Notes: generated by a model from the sequence alone, not told the origin. A stretch of 64,000 nt of DNA from Sphingobacteriia bacterium 28-36-52 (GCA_002281575.1 NCGN01000009.1:124001-188000), one strand, 5' to 3'. Shown: positions 44,701-53,846, counted from the first letter of the stretch. Numbers and translations: made by a program.

Positions 44701-44868
44701 TTGAAAGTCTGAAGTAGCCGCTTTCCAAAGATCTCCTTCAAAACTAAACACTACAGTTTGCGCATCTGGTGATAATACCGGATGAGATAAAAAACGAGGG
44801 GCAAGGGTTTGTGCGGAAAGGGTTTGAACGGTTAGGCCCAATAAGACCCATATTTTTTTAGTAAACAT
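41758..44868 (-). CDS. Tricorn-like protease (S41 family) with beta-propeller N-terminus
   Basis: A 1036-residue exported peptidase. The signal peptide is MFTKKIWVLLGLTVQTLSAQ from ATG at 44868; the longer frame from 44925 would add non-signal sequence. The first ~650 residues form TolB/WD-like propellers with repeated SPDGK and SxDGxxL elements (SPDGKWLAFTG, SHDGKKLAFIS, SPDGKHIYFVS). A tricorn core (about 670-760), a PDZ domain (about 770-850) and the S41 domain follow, with the catalytic Ser in NEQSLSDAEMTAAGF. It probably degrades peptides in the periplasm or at the outer membrane and lies beside a DPP-IV-like peptidase. Confidence 0.92.
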   Translation of the reverse strand: MFTKKIWVLLGLTVQTLSAQTLAPRFLSHPVLSPDAQTVVFSFEGDLWKAATSDFQATRLTAMQGYETTPRISPDGKWLAFTGEQMGNTDVYIMPLSGGEVKQLTFHSASDVVANFSWDSQTIYFTSSRYGPASAYTVGINGGTPKRLFGDHYFLMDHLIAEHPKSGDIYFNDTWESNNQVARKRYKGPFNPDIQSYNIKTKTYQKHTDWVGKDFATTIDQEGAVYFISDEANGEYNLYTLSNGKKTALTQFNSSIKTPLVSANGAYIVFEKDYQLWWYNVANKKSNLLNIQLYRNQILPAKKEYEVRGKIGAMDISHDGKKLAFISRGELFVSDVEGKFVKQINKGNTERAREVKWLSDNNTLLFNETVDGYLNIFSVSADGSSSPKQITNLTKDNRSLVLNKSKTKMVYLSGRDEVVLMDTKTFETKTVVKDEIWAMQNSSPGFSPNEDYLVFTVVKNFEQDILIHHIKENKTYNLTNSGVTEADPIWSPDGKHIYFVSNRTKPSYPFGMANPRIYRMALEKLDEPFRSDKFNNLFKVEKKDTTKPTLVINIDFNGLMERLEQVGPSFGSQYLLNVIKKGDKTTLLYLSNHAEGKMAVWKTILDPFEPSKTEKVNGIDANSVDYAEAGDKTFLLGNGNIYKFNLDANKVDLVNIAQTFQRSLAAEFKQIFQETWAQVEQNFYDEKFHGVDWRAMKKKYEAYLPSLNTRADLRVLLNDLLGELNSSHQGFSSNGEEETIRLVNRTMETGIRFDNEQPYRIKDVIANTAADKKSMDVLPGDVLVKVNNEPVDFNKDRNSYFSKPSFDRELQLVFNRNGKMITVNIHPQRTVTPNLYDEWIKNNQAIVDAKTNKKVAYHNMKDMGLGELEKFFIDMTQDLYQKDALILDLRYNTGGNVHDEVLKFLSQKTYLRWKYREGKLTPQSNFGPSDKPIVLLINEQSLSDAEMTAAGFKALKLGKIIGMPTYRWIIFTSGAGLVDGSFVRLPSWGCYSLDGNDLELTGVAPDIMVPLNFNDKINKRDPQLDKAIEEVLKQLK

Positions 44869-44909
44869 AATAACAATTTGAATATTGAAAGTAAGCGTAA
44901 TTGTATAAC

Positions 44910-44938
44910 AAAAAAAGCCACCCATATAAATGAGTGGC
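44910..44938 (-). terminator. Rho-independent terminator of the DPP-IV-like gene
   Basis: On the minus strand GCCACTCAT and ATGGGTGGC form a 9-bp stem with one G-T pair and a TTAT loop, followed by seven T. It lies between the S9 gene and the tricorn-like gene, so those two are separate transcripts. Confidence 0.8.
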
Positions 44939-44963
44939 CTTTAAAATAAGAATTAAGCTTGTT

Positions 44964-47126
44964 TTAGCGCAACATTCCCTTTGGAACTTCCTTGCCCAAC
45001 AAGTGCTTATAAATAAACTTGGTTTTCAAATTATTGAAGTGATTGCCTTTGGCTCCACCCCAACCATGTCTACCGCCTGGATACAACATGAATTCAAAAT
45101 CTTTCCCTTTGTCTTGTAAGGCACTAACCAACTGAATACTATTTTGCATATGCACATTATCATCCATAGTACCATGCACCAATTGCAATACTCCATTGAA
45201 TTTATCAATATGTGTTAACACGTTACCGCTCTTATAACCTTCAGGGTTTTCTGCAGGGGTATCCATGAATTTTTCTGTGTAATGACTGTCATATAATTTC
45301 CAATCAACTACAGATCCACCAGCCATGGCATGCGTAAACACAGAAGATCCATAAGTTAATGCATAAGTACTCATGTATCCACCATAACTAAATCCGGTGA
45401 TGGCAATTTTAGTTGGATCTGCTTGACCATTCTGTATAAACCACTTGGCCATATGCATATAATCTTGCATTTCCCAGAAGCCTAAATTACGGTGCATATA
45501 ATTTACACCCGCTTTCCCAAAATGGCCACTGGCACGGTGATCAAACTTCACATGAATCAATCCTTCTTGTGAATAGATTTCACGAGTAGGGCTCCAACTC
45601 CAACTATCCCAGGTATTACCTGCATTAGGGCCACCATAAATATCAACCAACATTGGATATTTCTTATTAGGATCCATATTGGCAGGCCAGGTAACTTGAG
45701 CAGGTAATTCAAACAAACCATCCGCACTTTTAATGCGTATGAATTCGGTTTTAGCAATTTGATAGTTGCCCATAGCAGTTCCTTTTGCATCACCCAACTC
45801 ACGAATAATTTTTCCTTTACCATCAACCAAAGTCATCTTATTTGGCGTGGTTGTATTACTGTAAGCAGTAACAAAATATTTTCCATTAGGAGATAATCTT
45901 ATTTGTGTATGATTATAGTCGCCAAAAGTTAAACGCTTCATTTCTAAACCATTCAATTTAACGCTGTATAAATCTGTACGAGCCGTATTTTCTTTACCTC
46001 TTGCAGTAAAATACACTAAGCCATTTTTTTCATCAATTAACGCTGTATTCAATACCGTGAATTCTCCAGATGTAATTGGATTAATTAAACTGCCATCGTT
46101 ATTGTGTAAATACAAATGATTCCATCCTGTTTTATCACTTTCTAAAATAAAAGCTGCTTTATTCTTTAAGAAAGTAAAACGCTGACCCGCCCTGTCTTCT
46201 AAGTCAACCCATGTTTTTTGTTGTTCTTCATACATGATTTTTTTAGCACCATTTCCTGGATTTACATCAAATATTTTCAAATGATCTTGGCCACGATTAA
46301 TCCATTGAACCAATAAACTGCTGCCATCATTTCTCCAAACAGGCCAACCAAAATACTGGTCGTCTTTCGCATTAAAATCGGCCCAAGTAGTTGCACCCCC
46401 ATCTACCCCAACAAATCCAACTTTTACCTCAGGGTTTTTATCACCTGGCTTTGGATAGCGGGTTTCTTCAATAAAACCATGCTGGCCTTCACTGCTGTAA
46501 ATAGGGAACATAGGTACCATGCTTTCATCAAAATGCATATACGCTATTTGCTTGCTATTGGGGTTCCACCAAAAAGCACGATAACGGGTGCCTCTACCAA
46601 AAATTTCTTCCCAATAAACCCAGCTTGCATAACCGTTTAAAGAAGTGCTGGTGCCACTGAAAGTAAGTCTGGTTTCTTTATTTGTTACCAAATTATAAGT
46701 ATACAAATCATTCGATTTGGTATAGGCGATATAAGAACTGTCGGGAGAAAAAGTAGGATTTTTTTCTTCAGCAGCATCAAAAGTAATTTGCTTTTCTACA
46801 TCACCGTTTTTATAAAACAAATCGGCTTTTTTTACCGATACCGTTTTTGTTGGAGGTGCCGCACCTTTCATTTGGTCTGGAGTAGCTATTGTTAATTTAC
46901 CTGTCTTTACTTCCATCACATAATTTCTAGCAGCAGAATCAGGATGAACTTGTTGGTTTAAAATAACCCGATCATCATCCAACCATTTCATGAATTGGGG
47001 CAATGGATTACGAAAATTTTCTGGTAATTTATTGGCCATTAAATCAGCTTTGCTGATCATTTTGTTTTGAGCCAACGTGGGGTATGCAAGCAATAGCAAC
47101 CCAAATGATACAATATACTTATTCAT
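44964..47126 (-). CDS. Dipeptidyl peptidase IV-like S9 family peptidase
   Basis: A 720-residue exported serine peptidase with signal peptide MNKYIVSFGLLLLAYPTLA. Residues about 70-460 form the DPP-IV beta-propeller, and the alpha/beta-hydrolase domain follows. The catalytic Ser is in GFSYGGYMSTYAL, Asp in VHGTMDDNVH and His in PGGRHGWGG. The VYWEEIFGRGTRYRAFWWNPN segment includes the Glu pair region that recognises the free N-terminus in DPP-IV. It likely cleaves X-Pro or X-Ala dipeptides from peptides in the envelope. It has its own terminator. Confidence 0.94.
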   Translation of the reverse strand: MNKYIVSFGLLLLAYPTLAQNKMISKADLMANKLPENFRNPLPQFMKWLDDDRVILNQQVHPDSAARNYVMEVKTGKLTIATPDQMKGAAPPTKTVSVKKADLFYKNGDVEKQITFDAAEEKNPTFSPDSSYIAYTKSNDLYTYNLVTNKETRLTFSGTSTSLNGYASWVYWEEIFGRGTRYRAFWWNPNSKQIAYMHFDESMVPMFPIYSSEGQHGFIEETRYPKPGDKNPEVKVGFVGVDGGATTWADFNAKDDQYFGWPVWRNDGSSLLVQWINRGQDHLKIFDVNPGNGAKKIMYEEQQKTWVDLEDRAGQRFTFLKNKAAFILESDKTGWNHLYLHNNDGSLINPITSGEFTVLNTALIDEKNGLVYFTARGKENTARTDLYSVKLNGLEMKRLTFGDYNHTQIRLSPNGKYFVTAYSNTTTPNKMTLVDGKGKIIRELGDAKGTAMGNYQIAKTEFIRIKSADGLFELPAQVTWPANMDPNKKYPMLVDIYGGPNAGNTWDSWSWSPTREIYSQEGLIHVKFDHRASGHFGKAGVNYMHRNLGFWEMQDYMHMAKWFIQNGQADPTKIAITGFSYGGYMSTYALTYGSSVFTHAMAGGSVVDWKLYDSHYTEKFMDTPAENPEGYKSGNVLTHIDKFNGVLQLVHGTMDDNVHMQNSIQLVSALQDKGKDFEFMLYPGGRHGWGGAKGNHFNNLKTKFIYKHLLGKEVPKGMLR

Positions 47127-47183
47127 GATTCAGAATTTGGACCATGAATATAGTAAAATATGTAAGAAGCTTAGATAGACTGC

Positions 47184-48320
47184 TTAAAATGCCTCGTTCA
47201 ATCGAATATAATAAGCCCCGCCAGCTGTACTATTTCGTGCATAATCTAAACGGAGAAACATCCGATTCTTTTTATTGACCAAAAAGCGAAGCCCTAGTCC
47301 TCCAGCTTTTAAAAGATTACCAGTGGAATAGCTACTCAGGGCATCATCAATCAACCCAGCAGAACCAAATGCTGCACCATACACCCAACGCCAAATATGA
47401 AAGCGGTATTCTGCTTGAAGCGCCGTAAAAGAGCGGTCTCTGAACCTTCCTGTAAAATACCCACGCATCAGTACAGATCCTCCCACCTTGGGTAATTCTC
47501 TCAATGGTACATTGCCTGTAGTGTGTATACTGCTCAATTGAAATGCAAGTGTACTATTAGTAGTTAATGGATAATACTTTCTTAAATCTAAAAACCAAGT
47601 ATTAAAATCATAGGGATTATTTTTAAAAGAAAAGTTTCTAGCAAAGTAAACTTCTGCGTAAGCCCCTTTATGCGCACTAAAAGGGAAGTCTCTTCCTTCA
47701 TATAAAATGGCTGGTCCCAATCCAATAGTTTTACTTCCATAAATACCAGGAACATCATTTTGATCAGGCGTTAAAGGCTTTGCATTTACTACGTTATAAA
47801 CATCGTTATAATCTAGTTTTAAACCAATATACCATTGATTTTTCAGCAATCGATATGTTCTAGATTCTAAGAAAATTCTGCTGTAATCTTGTGCTAAATA
47901 ATTATTTTCTGCCACCGTGTTATTGCCTATTCCCCAAAAACGATCGTTGTAAGTACTATACCCAGCAGAACCACGAAATACAAATTTTTCTCCTTTGGTA
48001 AAAACTTGCCAAGTTGCTTTGGCTTCAAATTGACCCAATGTACTATACGTTAATTGACCATGTATATAAGAGCCCCTTGCTTCAGCATCTTTTTCTTTTG
48101 CGTTGAAAAAATACTCCAAAGCTCCACCAAATCGAATACCTGTTTCAGGGGTAGAAGTAAGAATTGGAATAGGTACTATTCGCAGATTCATTAAAGGCAA
48201 TGAATCTGGATTAATAAAATTTCGAAATGTCTTCTTAGGTGTTGGTACTTCAGTATCCTGAGCACTAACCCCAACTGATGCACTTAGGGCTATGCCCAAT
48301 AAAATCTTATATAACGACAT
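47184..48320 (-). CDS. Outer-membrane beta-barrel protein (BamA/TamA, D15 surface-antigen-like)
   Basis: A 378-residue exported protein (signal peptide about residues 1-20, ending SVGVSAQ) whose remainder alternates amphipathic strands ending in an aromatic C-terminus (YIRLNEAF), as for outer-membrane barrels. ETGIRFGGALEYFF, GPAILYEGRDFPFSAHKGAY and GGSVLMRGYFTGRFRD match the Omp85 C-terminal barrel, including the LRGY-like L6 motif (VLMRGYFTGRFRD). No POTRA domain precedes the barrel, so it is not BamA itself. It overlaps the leuS stop by 14 bp, indicating co-transcription. Confidence 0.85.
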   Translation of the reverse strand: MSLYKILLGIALSASVGVSAQDTEVPTPKKTFRNFINPDSLPLMNLRIVPIPILTSTPETGIRFGGALEYFFNAKEKDAEARGSYIHGQLTYSTLGQFEAKATWQVFTKGEKFVFRGSAGYSTYNDRFWGIGNNTVAENNYLAQDYSRIFLESRTYRLLKNQWYIGLKLDYNDVYNVVNAKPLTPDQNDVPGIYGSKTIGLGPAILYEGRDFPFSAHKGAYAEVYFARNFSFKNNPYDFNTWFLDLRKYYPLTTNSTLAFQLSSIHTTGNVPLRELPKVGGSVLMRGYFTGRFRDRSFTALQAEYRFHIWRWVYGAAFGSAGLIDDALSSYSTGNLLKAGGLGLRFLVNKKNRMFLRLDYARNSTAGGAYYIRLNEAF

Positions 48321-51231
48321 TGATCATTCTTCCTTTTACAAAAATAAATTTCTTTACCGGTTTACCTTCGAGCCATTTTTGCACCAACTCATTTGCAAGC
48401 ACGATATTTTCTGCGGCTGCTTGTTCCATATCTATGGGCAAATTGATATTGGTTCTTACCCTTCCATTAATACTCACTGGATAATCTTTAGATGATTCTT
48501 GTACATAAGATGCATCAAATGCCGGAAATGTTGCATCTAACACAGAACCATTATTTCCCAACTGATGCCAAAGCTCTTCGCTAATATGAGGAGCGTAAGG
48601 AGTTAATAGAATCAGTACTTGTTCTAAAATAGCTTTCTTATTGCATTTTAGATCGGCCAATTCATTCACACAAATCATGAACGTACTCACCGCAGTATTA
48701 AAACTAAATCGCTCCGTATCTTCTTGAATTTTTAATATGGTTTTATGCAATACTTTAAGCTCAGATGGATTAGGGCTGTCTTCATTCCAAACTTTCCCCT
48801 TTAATTCATCATAAAAGAAACGCCATAGTTTTTTCAAGAAACGATGCACGCCTTCAATACCCTTGGTATCCCATGGTTTGCTCTGGTCTACAGGACCTAA
48901 GAACATTTCGTACATTCTAAAAGTATCGGCACCATATTTTTCTACCAATACATCCGGATTCACGGTATTGAATTTACTCTTCGACATTTTCTCTACTTCG
49001 GCGCCGCAGAGGTATTTGCCGTTTTCATCTTCGTTAATAAAACTTGAATTTGCAAACTCCCCATTCTTCCATTTACAAAAAGCCTCTTTATCAAGTTCAT
49101 ATCCATCAACTATATTAACATCTACATGAAGAGGAATTACTTTGATGATTCCAAGGTTTGGATCTTCTTTTGGACTAGTCCAATCATTATTAAATCTACC
49201 ATTCAATAAATCTTCAAGAGTCTCTCTTGAAAAATAACCTGCTTCTAGATACCTATTATAATGTTTGTGTGAAATAAATATTGGACGTTCATAATCTAAC
49301 CCGGTGTGAGGACTAGTAAACACAACTCGATAAACGAATCTAGAACTACCCTGAATCATTCCCTGGTTCAAGAGTTTTCTAAAGGGTTCATCAAAACCAA
49401 TATGGCCCAAATCGAATAAAACTTTGGTCCACATTCTACTGTAGAGTAAATGACCTACGGCGTGTTCTGTTCCTCCAATATATAAGTCCACTTGATTCCA
49501 ATAATCACTCACTTTTTTATCGCAGAAAACCTCATTATTATGCGGATCCATATAACGTAAAAAATACCAACTACTACCAGCATAACCCGGCATGGTATTG
49601 GTTTCCAACGCGCCCCCCGGAACAATGGAATCATATTGATGAATCCATTCAGGAATATTCGCCAGCGGCCCTTCTCCCTCTGGACCAGGTGCATAACTGT
49701 CTACCTGAGGCAAGGTCAAAGGCAATTTCGATTCATCTAAAGGATACGCGATACCTTCTTTCCAAACAATGGGAAATGGCTCACCCCAATAACGCTGTCT
49801 GCTAAATGCAGCATCCCGCATTTTATAATTCACTTTTCGCTTGCCAATGCCCATTTCTACGAGCTTGTCAATCACCATTGCAATGGCATCTTTTAAAATA
49901 ACTCCGTCTAAAAATTCGCTATTAGACAATGCTACATCTTTGGTTGAATTGGCTTCCTCCCCATTAAAATGTTCTCCAATAATATTGGTGATGGGTATAT
50001 TAAAATGTTTCGCAAATTTGAAATCTCTTTCGTCTCCGCAAGGAACAGCCATAATTGCTCCTGTACCATAACCTGCTAATACATATTCAGATATCCAAAT
50101 AGGAATGGGTCGTTGGTTAAAAGGGTTCAACGCATAAGCGCCCGTAAAGCAACCAGTTATTTTTTTCTCCGCTTGTCGCTCTCTGTCACTGCGGCTTTTA
50201 ACGTAAGTGATATATTCTTCAACCGCTTGTTTTTGTTCCGCTGTGGTTATTTGCGCTATCAACTCATGCTCGGGAGCCACCACCATAAAGTCTACCCCAA
50301 AAATGGTATCAGGTCGGGTAGTATATACTCGCAATGATTGTTTGTTTGCAGCACCATCAATCTCAAAATCAATTTCGGCACCATAAGATTTTCCAATCCA
50401 ATTGGTTTGCATTTCGCGCATGGCTTCGCTGAATTCAATTTGATCTAAGCCGCTGATTAATCGATCTGCATATTCGGTGATGCGCAAATACCACTGTCTT
50501 AATTTTTTCTTCACTACCGGATGACCACCTCTCTCACTCAATCCGTTTACTACTTCATCATTGGCCAATACTGTACCAAGCGCTTCGCACCAATTCACTT
50601 CACCATACCCACAAAATGCCAAACGATATTGCATTAAAATATCTTGCTGTTCTTTTTCAGAAAAAGCTTTCCATTCAGCCGCTGTAAATTGCAGTTGACT
50701 GTTAGCAGGGCATTCATGTACACTGTTTCCTTCTTTTTCAAACAAAGCAATCAACTCAGCAATAGGCGTTGCTTTTTGAGTATGCCTATTGAAAAAAGAA
50801 TTGAATAATTGCAAGAAAATCCACTGGGTCCATTTATGGTAATCGGGCTCACAGGTTCTTACTTCTCGGCTCCAATCGTAAGAAAAACCAATATTGTCTA
50901 ACTGTTGTCTAAAGTTATTGATGTTTTGAACGGTGCTGGTTGCAGGATGAACACCGTGTTCAATAGCATATTGTTCTGCGGGCAATCCAAAAGCATCGTA
51001 TCCCATTGGATGCAATACATTAAAACCTTTTAGTCTTTTATACCTGCTGAAAATATCAGAAGCAATATAACCCAATGGATGGCCTACATGCAAACCCGCT
51101 CCACTCGGATAAGGAAACATATCCAATACATAGTACTTGGGTTTTTCACTGATATTGGGAACCATATATGCTCCGGAATTTTTCCAATGCGCTTGCCATT
51201 TTTGTTCAATTGCTCTAAATTGATAGTCCAT
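48307..51231 (-). CDS. leuS: Leucyl-tRNA synthetase
   Basis: Charges tRNA-Leu. The class I HIGH-type motif is PYPSGAGLHVGHPLGY (residues about 37-52), the CP1 editing domain includes the T-rich VYTTRPDTIFGVDFMVVAPEH block and DERDF, and KMSKS appears as EKMSKSKFN. The 974-residue length is longer than E. coli LeuRS (860); the extra sequence around residues 650-740 (region with ISHKHYNRYLEAGYF and LHVDVNIVDGYE) is an insertion usual in Bacteroidota. The start is ATG 51231. The predicted leader is about 77 nt, from a TACATTTG box divergent to the ftsX promoter. Confidence 0.96.
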   Translation of the reverse strand: MDYQFRAIEQKWQAHWKNSGAYMVPNISEKPKYYVLDMFPYPSGAGLHVGHPLGYIASDIFSRYKRLKGFNVLHPMGYDAFGLPAEQYAIEHGVHPATSTVQNINNFRQQLDNIGFSYDWSREVRTCEPDYHKWTQWIFLQLFNSFFNRHTQKATPIAELIALFEKEGNSVHECPANSQLQFTAAEWKAFSEKEQQDILMQYRLAFCGYGEVNWCEALGTVLANDEVVNGLSERGGHPVVKKKLRQWYLRITEYADRLISGLDQIEFSEAMREMQTNWIGKSYGAEIDFEIDGAANKQSLRVYTTRPDTIFGVDFMVVAPEHELIAQITTAEQKQAVEEYITYVKSRSDRERQAEKKITGCFTGAYALNPFNQRPIPIWISEYVLAGYGTGAIMAVPCGDERDFKFAKHFNIPITNIIGEHFNGEEANSTKDVALSNSEFLDGVILKDAIAMVIDKLVEMGIGKRKVNYKMRDAAFSRQRYWGEPFPIVWKEGIAYPLDESKLPLTLPQVDSYAPGPEGEGPLANIPEWIHQYDSIVPGGALETNTMPGYAGSSWYFLRYMDPHNNEVFCDKKVSDYWNQVDLYIGGTEHAVGHLLYSRMWTKVLFDLGHIGFDEPFRKLLNQGMIQGSSRFVYRVVFTSPHTGLDYERPIFISHKHYNRYLEAGYFSRETLEDLLNGRFNNDWTSPKEDPNLGIIKVIPLHVDVNIVDGYELDKEAFCKWKNGEFANSSFINEDENGKYLCGAEVEKMSKSKFNTVNPDVLVEKYGADTFRMYEMFLGPVDQSKPWDTKGIEGVHRFLKKLWRFFYDELKGKVWNEDSPNPSELKVLHKTILKIQEDTERFSFNTAVSTFMICVNELADLKCNKKAILEQVLILLTPYAPHISEELWHQLGNNGSVLDATFPAFDASYVQESSKDYPVSINGRVRTNINLPIDMEQAAAENIVLANELVQKWLEGKPVKKFIFVKGRMINVVI

Positions 51232-51314
51232 CTTGCCTGCCCTTTTTATTTATTTGCGTTTCTTTAACGCCTGCCCAAAAATATTCGCTTATTTTCAATA
51301 CAGGTTTAGGGGTG

Positions 51315-51322
51315 CAAATGTA
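51315..51322 (-). promoter_or_regulatory. -7 promoter element (TACATTTG) of leuS
   Basis: Minus-strand TACATTTG; the predicted start near 51308 gives a leader of about 77 nt. Confidence 0.45.
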
Positions 51323-51343
51323 AGTCTTTAACCGTCAAAACCC

Positions 51344-51351
51344 TACATTTG
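51344..51351 (+). promoter_or_regulatory. -7 promoter element (TACATTTG) of ftsX
   Basis: Plus-strand TACATTTG, 58 nt before the ftsX ATG. It is identical in sequence to the divergent leuS box 22 bp away. Confidence 0.45.
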
Positions 51352-51409
51352 TAGCGTTCTTACAGCATAGCACTCGTTAATTGAAGCGGTAAAAAAAGGA
51401 ATACAAATT

Positions 51410-52285
51410 ATGGCTCAAGCAGGAAAAGCATCATTGAAGAGGGGAAAACCCAATTATATCTACACTGTGGTAGGAGTAGCATTGGTATTATTAATCATGG
51501 GAATCATGGGTTGGTTTTTCCTTAACCTAAACTCTGTTGGAAATACCTTTAAAGAAGATATCAGGTTAAGTGCCTATATGCGGACCCTGAATAAAGATAC
51601 TATTGCCCAAATTCAGCAGTTTATAGTAGCAAAACCTTACGCTAAAAACGTGGTATATGTAGATAAAAATACCGCTAAAGAAATTTGGAATAAAGAAAAC
51701 AACGAAGACTGGGCCAAAATATTAGACGTAAATCCCTTGCCTGAGAGCATCGATTTTTATGCAAAAGCGGAATACGTAAACAAAGATAGTTTAGCAGTCA
51801 TCAGTGCCGATTTAATGGCCAATTATGGCAATCAAATCACCGATTTACAATACCCTCAAAGCTTGGTAACCAGTTTAAACGAAAGAGCATCTAAAATTGG
51901 ATTAATCTTTTTAGTAGTGGCTATAACCCTTTGTGTTATTGTAATTTTTAGCATCGACAATACCATTCGATTGGCCATGTTTAGCAATCGATTCTTGATT
52001 AAGACGATGCAAATGGTGGGAGCAACGCAGTCCTTTATTGCACGCCCCCTCAATATCCGCGCAGTGGTAAATGGACTCATTAGTTCAGGTATTGCCATCT
52101 TACTTTTATTCTCCTTAATTGGTTGGGCCGAATCTCAATTCCCGCAATTAAAAGGAATCAGAAATACGAATCATACTTTACTATTATTTGGTGGTTTGAT
52201 TATCTTAGGAGTAGGTATATCCCTTTTGAGCACCCATAGAAGTGTGTTAAAATACTTGAAAATGAAATTAGACGATTTGTATTAG
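51410..52285 (+). CDS. ftsX: Cell division ABC-type permease FtsX
   Basis: Membrane component of the FtsE-FtsX complex that controls peptidoglycan hydrolases at division. It has four membrane helices (about residues 22-42, 166-188, 215-237, 257-277) and an extracytoplasmic domain between the first two, the FtsX layout. The N-terminal cytoplasmic segment is basic (AGKASLKRGKPN). Length (291) is standard. ftsE is not adjacent. DUF3098 follows 38 bp later. Confidence 0.92.
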   Translation: MAQAGKASLKRGKPNYIYTVVGVALVLLIMGIMGWFFLNLNSVGNTFKEDIRLSAYMRTLNKDTIAQIQQFIVAKPYAKNVVYVDKNTAKEIWNKENNEDWAKILDVNPLPESIDFYAKAEYVNKDSLAVISADLMANYGNQITDLQYPQSLVTSLNERASKIGLIFLVVAITLCVIVIFSIDNTIRLAMFSNRFLIKTMQMVGATQSFIARPLNIRAVVNGLISSGIAILLLFSLIGWAESQFPQLKGIRNTNHTLLLFGGLIILGVGISLLSTHRSVLKYLKMKLDDLY

Positions 52286-52323
52286 TTGATATAAGCAATC
52301 CGAATTATAAAAATTTATAAATA

Positions 52324-52575
52324 ATGACCATGAGTACGACCAATAAAACCAACCCGCTTTTCTCAAAAGAAAATTTCATTTTAATGCTAGTTGGTGGAAT
52401 AGTGATTGCATTGGGTATGTTTTTAATGAGTGGCGGTAAGAGCGAAGACCCGAATGTATTTGCTAATAATGAAGTATACAGCAGCACAAGAATAACTGTA
52501 GCACCCATTTTAATTGTGGTGGGCTTATTAATTGAAGTGTACGCCATCTTTAAGAAGCCAAAAACTACTGCTTAG
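52324..52575 (+). CDS. DUF3098 small membrane protein
   Basis: An 83-residue protein with two hydrophobic segments (about residues 19-37 and 59-77) and a short loop carrying SGGKSEDPNVF. This matches the DUF3098 family, found between ftsX and uppP in Bacteroidota. A second ATG two codons on (52330) is also possible. Function unknown; the constant neighbourhood suggests an envelope or division role. The next gene on the plus strand, uppP, is separated from it here by two inverted genes. Confidence 0.85.
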   Translation: MTMSTTNKTNPLFSKENFILMLVGGIVIALGMFLMSGGKSEDPNVFANNEVYSSTRITVAPILIVVGLLIEVYAIFKKPKTTA

Positions 52576-52586
52576 AAAGATTTCAA

Positions 52587-53498
52587 CTATTTTATACGCT
52601 GAATTCTACAGGAGACAATTGCATTGGTGATTTTTTTCACACCATTCGGGTCATTTAATACGAAGTATTTACTCCACTTTTTAGACATAAAGTTAATGGC
52701 CGTTTGTTCTTCTGTATACTTATCAGTCAATAAAATAAAAGGCTCAACCGGTTGTTTGTTGTAATTTAAATACATTCCGTCGATAAAGTTTTTCTTACCC
52801 AAAAAATCAATGCCAATATGAAAAATCATATTACTAACATTAATTCGGGTACTGCTAAAATCAATAATTGTTTTCTTTGACCTAGGAACTACTTTGCAAA
52901 TTATTACTGTATCAATGATGTCAGACCCCGGTAAATTCCCCAAAGATACATTGTCATAAATATGAATTCTCAAATAACTTTCATAAGTTGTTTTTTGATG
53001 CTTAATTTGAATTTGATTCAATACCCCTTTTTTATTATTATTATTTATCAACACTGCTATTTGTGACCCATATTGATTAATACAAAAATTTTTACTTAAA
53101 TCATTGTAAAAACCAAGATTTTCAAATTGAGGTAATAAAGTATAATTTTTCACATATACTTCCGGTAAAATTGTTGGCTTTGCTTGAAGAAAAACTCGCT
53201 TTGTGAAACTAAAACTTTTAGGGTCAATTATTGTGTCCTTGAACCCTAAAGAGGAGATTTTTATAGAATCATTAGATATGAAGGGTAATACAATTTTGCC
53301 CTGATTATTAGAATAAGAACCTACTTTACGATTTAGATAAACTGCACTTGCCAAATCTACTGGCATGCTATCTTTATTCAATACATGAAAAACAATTGTA
53401 TCAGTAAGATATTTTTTTTTAATTAATGGAAATTTAGGGTTTGATTTACAACTATTTAAAATCAATAATGAAAAAAGAGATAAGAAATATTTATACAT
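52587..53498 (-). CDS. Putative lipoprotein with carboxypeptidase-regulatory-like domain
   Basis: A 303-residue protein starting MYKYFLSLFSLLILNSCKSN, a lipoprotein signal with the lipobox LNSC (Cys17). Residues about 40-110 resemble a carboxypeptidase-regulatory-like/CNA-B beta-sandwich, with a plug-like GSYSNNQGKIVLPFISNDSIKISSLGFKD pattern. The rest is beta-rich with no recognised motif. In Bacteroidota such proteins are often surface or outer-membrane lipoproteins. Its sequence is more AT-rich and poly-A/T-rich than its neighbours. It is inverted within the ftsX-uppP neighbourhood. Confidence 0.7.
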   Translation of the reverse strand: MYKYFLSLFSLLILNSCKSNPKFPLIKKKYLTDTIVFHVLNKDSMPVDLASAVYLNRKVGSYSNNQGKIVLPFISNDSIKISSLGFKDTIIDPKSFSFTKRVFLQAKPTILPEVYVKNYTLLPQFENLGFYNDLSKNFCINQYGSQIAVLINNNNKKGVLNQIQIKHQKTTYESYLRIHIYDNVSLGNLPGSDIIDTVIICKVVPRSKKTIIDFSSTRINVSNMIFHIGIDFLGKKNFIDGMYLNYNKQPVEPFILLTDKYTEEQTAINFMSKKWSKYFVLNDPNGVKKITNAIVSCRIQRIK

Positions 53499-53532
53499 TG
53501 TTTAGTGTTGAATGAACAATCCAAATGTAAAA

Positions 53533-53745
53533 CTAAATACAACCAACCAATTCATCATAATAACCCTCATCTGTTACAACCCAAAAAAAATAACTACGAT
53601 AATAGTGTCTAATATATGCACATTGACCATCAGAAATGGCAACACTAAGATAGGTTTCCCTTCCAAACATTCTTGCTTCACTTGAAATCGGATAAGTTGT
53701 AAAAAGCAACAAGGCTAAAGAGAATGAAATGAGTTTGTGTTTCAT
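53533..53745 (-). CDS. Small secreted protein of unknown function (70 aa)
   Basis: ATG at 53745 starts a 70-codon frame with a clear signal peptide (MKHKLISFSLALLLFTTYPISSEA); an upstream in-frame start at 53793 would hide it. The mature part has two Cys (DGQCAYIRHYY and the C-terminal LVGCI), which could form a disulfide, and is rich in Tyr, with FFWVVTDEGYYDEL near the end. I recognise no family. It lies 34 bp upstream of the lipoprotein gene on the same strand, and the two may form an operon. Confidence 0.55.
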   Translation of the reverse strand: MKHKLISFSLALLLFTTYPISSEARMFGRETYLSVAISDGQCAYIRHYYRSYFFWVVTDEGYYDELVGCI

Positions 53746-53817
53746 AAAATAATTATTTTTGAAAGTATAAATCTTTACCATTAATAAAACCAAAACTCTA
53801 TCAAACCATCTATAAAT

Positions 53818-53846
53818 TTCATGAGACCCCTATTTATCTCCATGAA
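53818..53846. repeat. Inverted repeat in the uppP upstream gap
   Basis: TTCATGAGA (53818-53826) pairs with TCTCCATGAA (53837-53846) with one bulge. The 209-bp gap between the small secreted gene and uppP (53746-53954) is AT-rich, contains this repeat and a direct repeat ACTTTGTACTTTGT near 53883-53896, and has no exact TAnnTTTG box. Confidence 0.35.
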
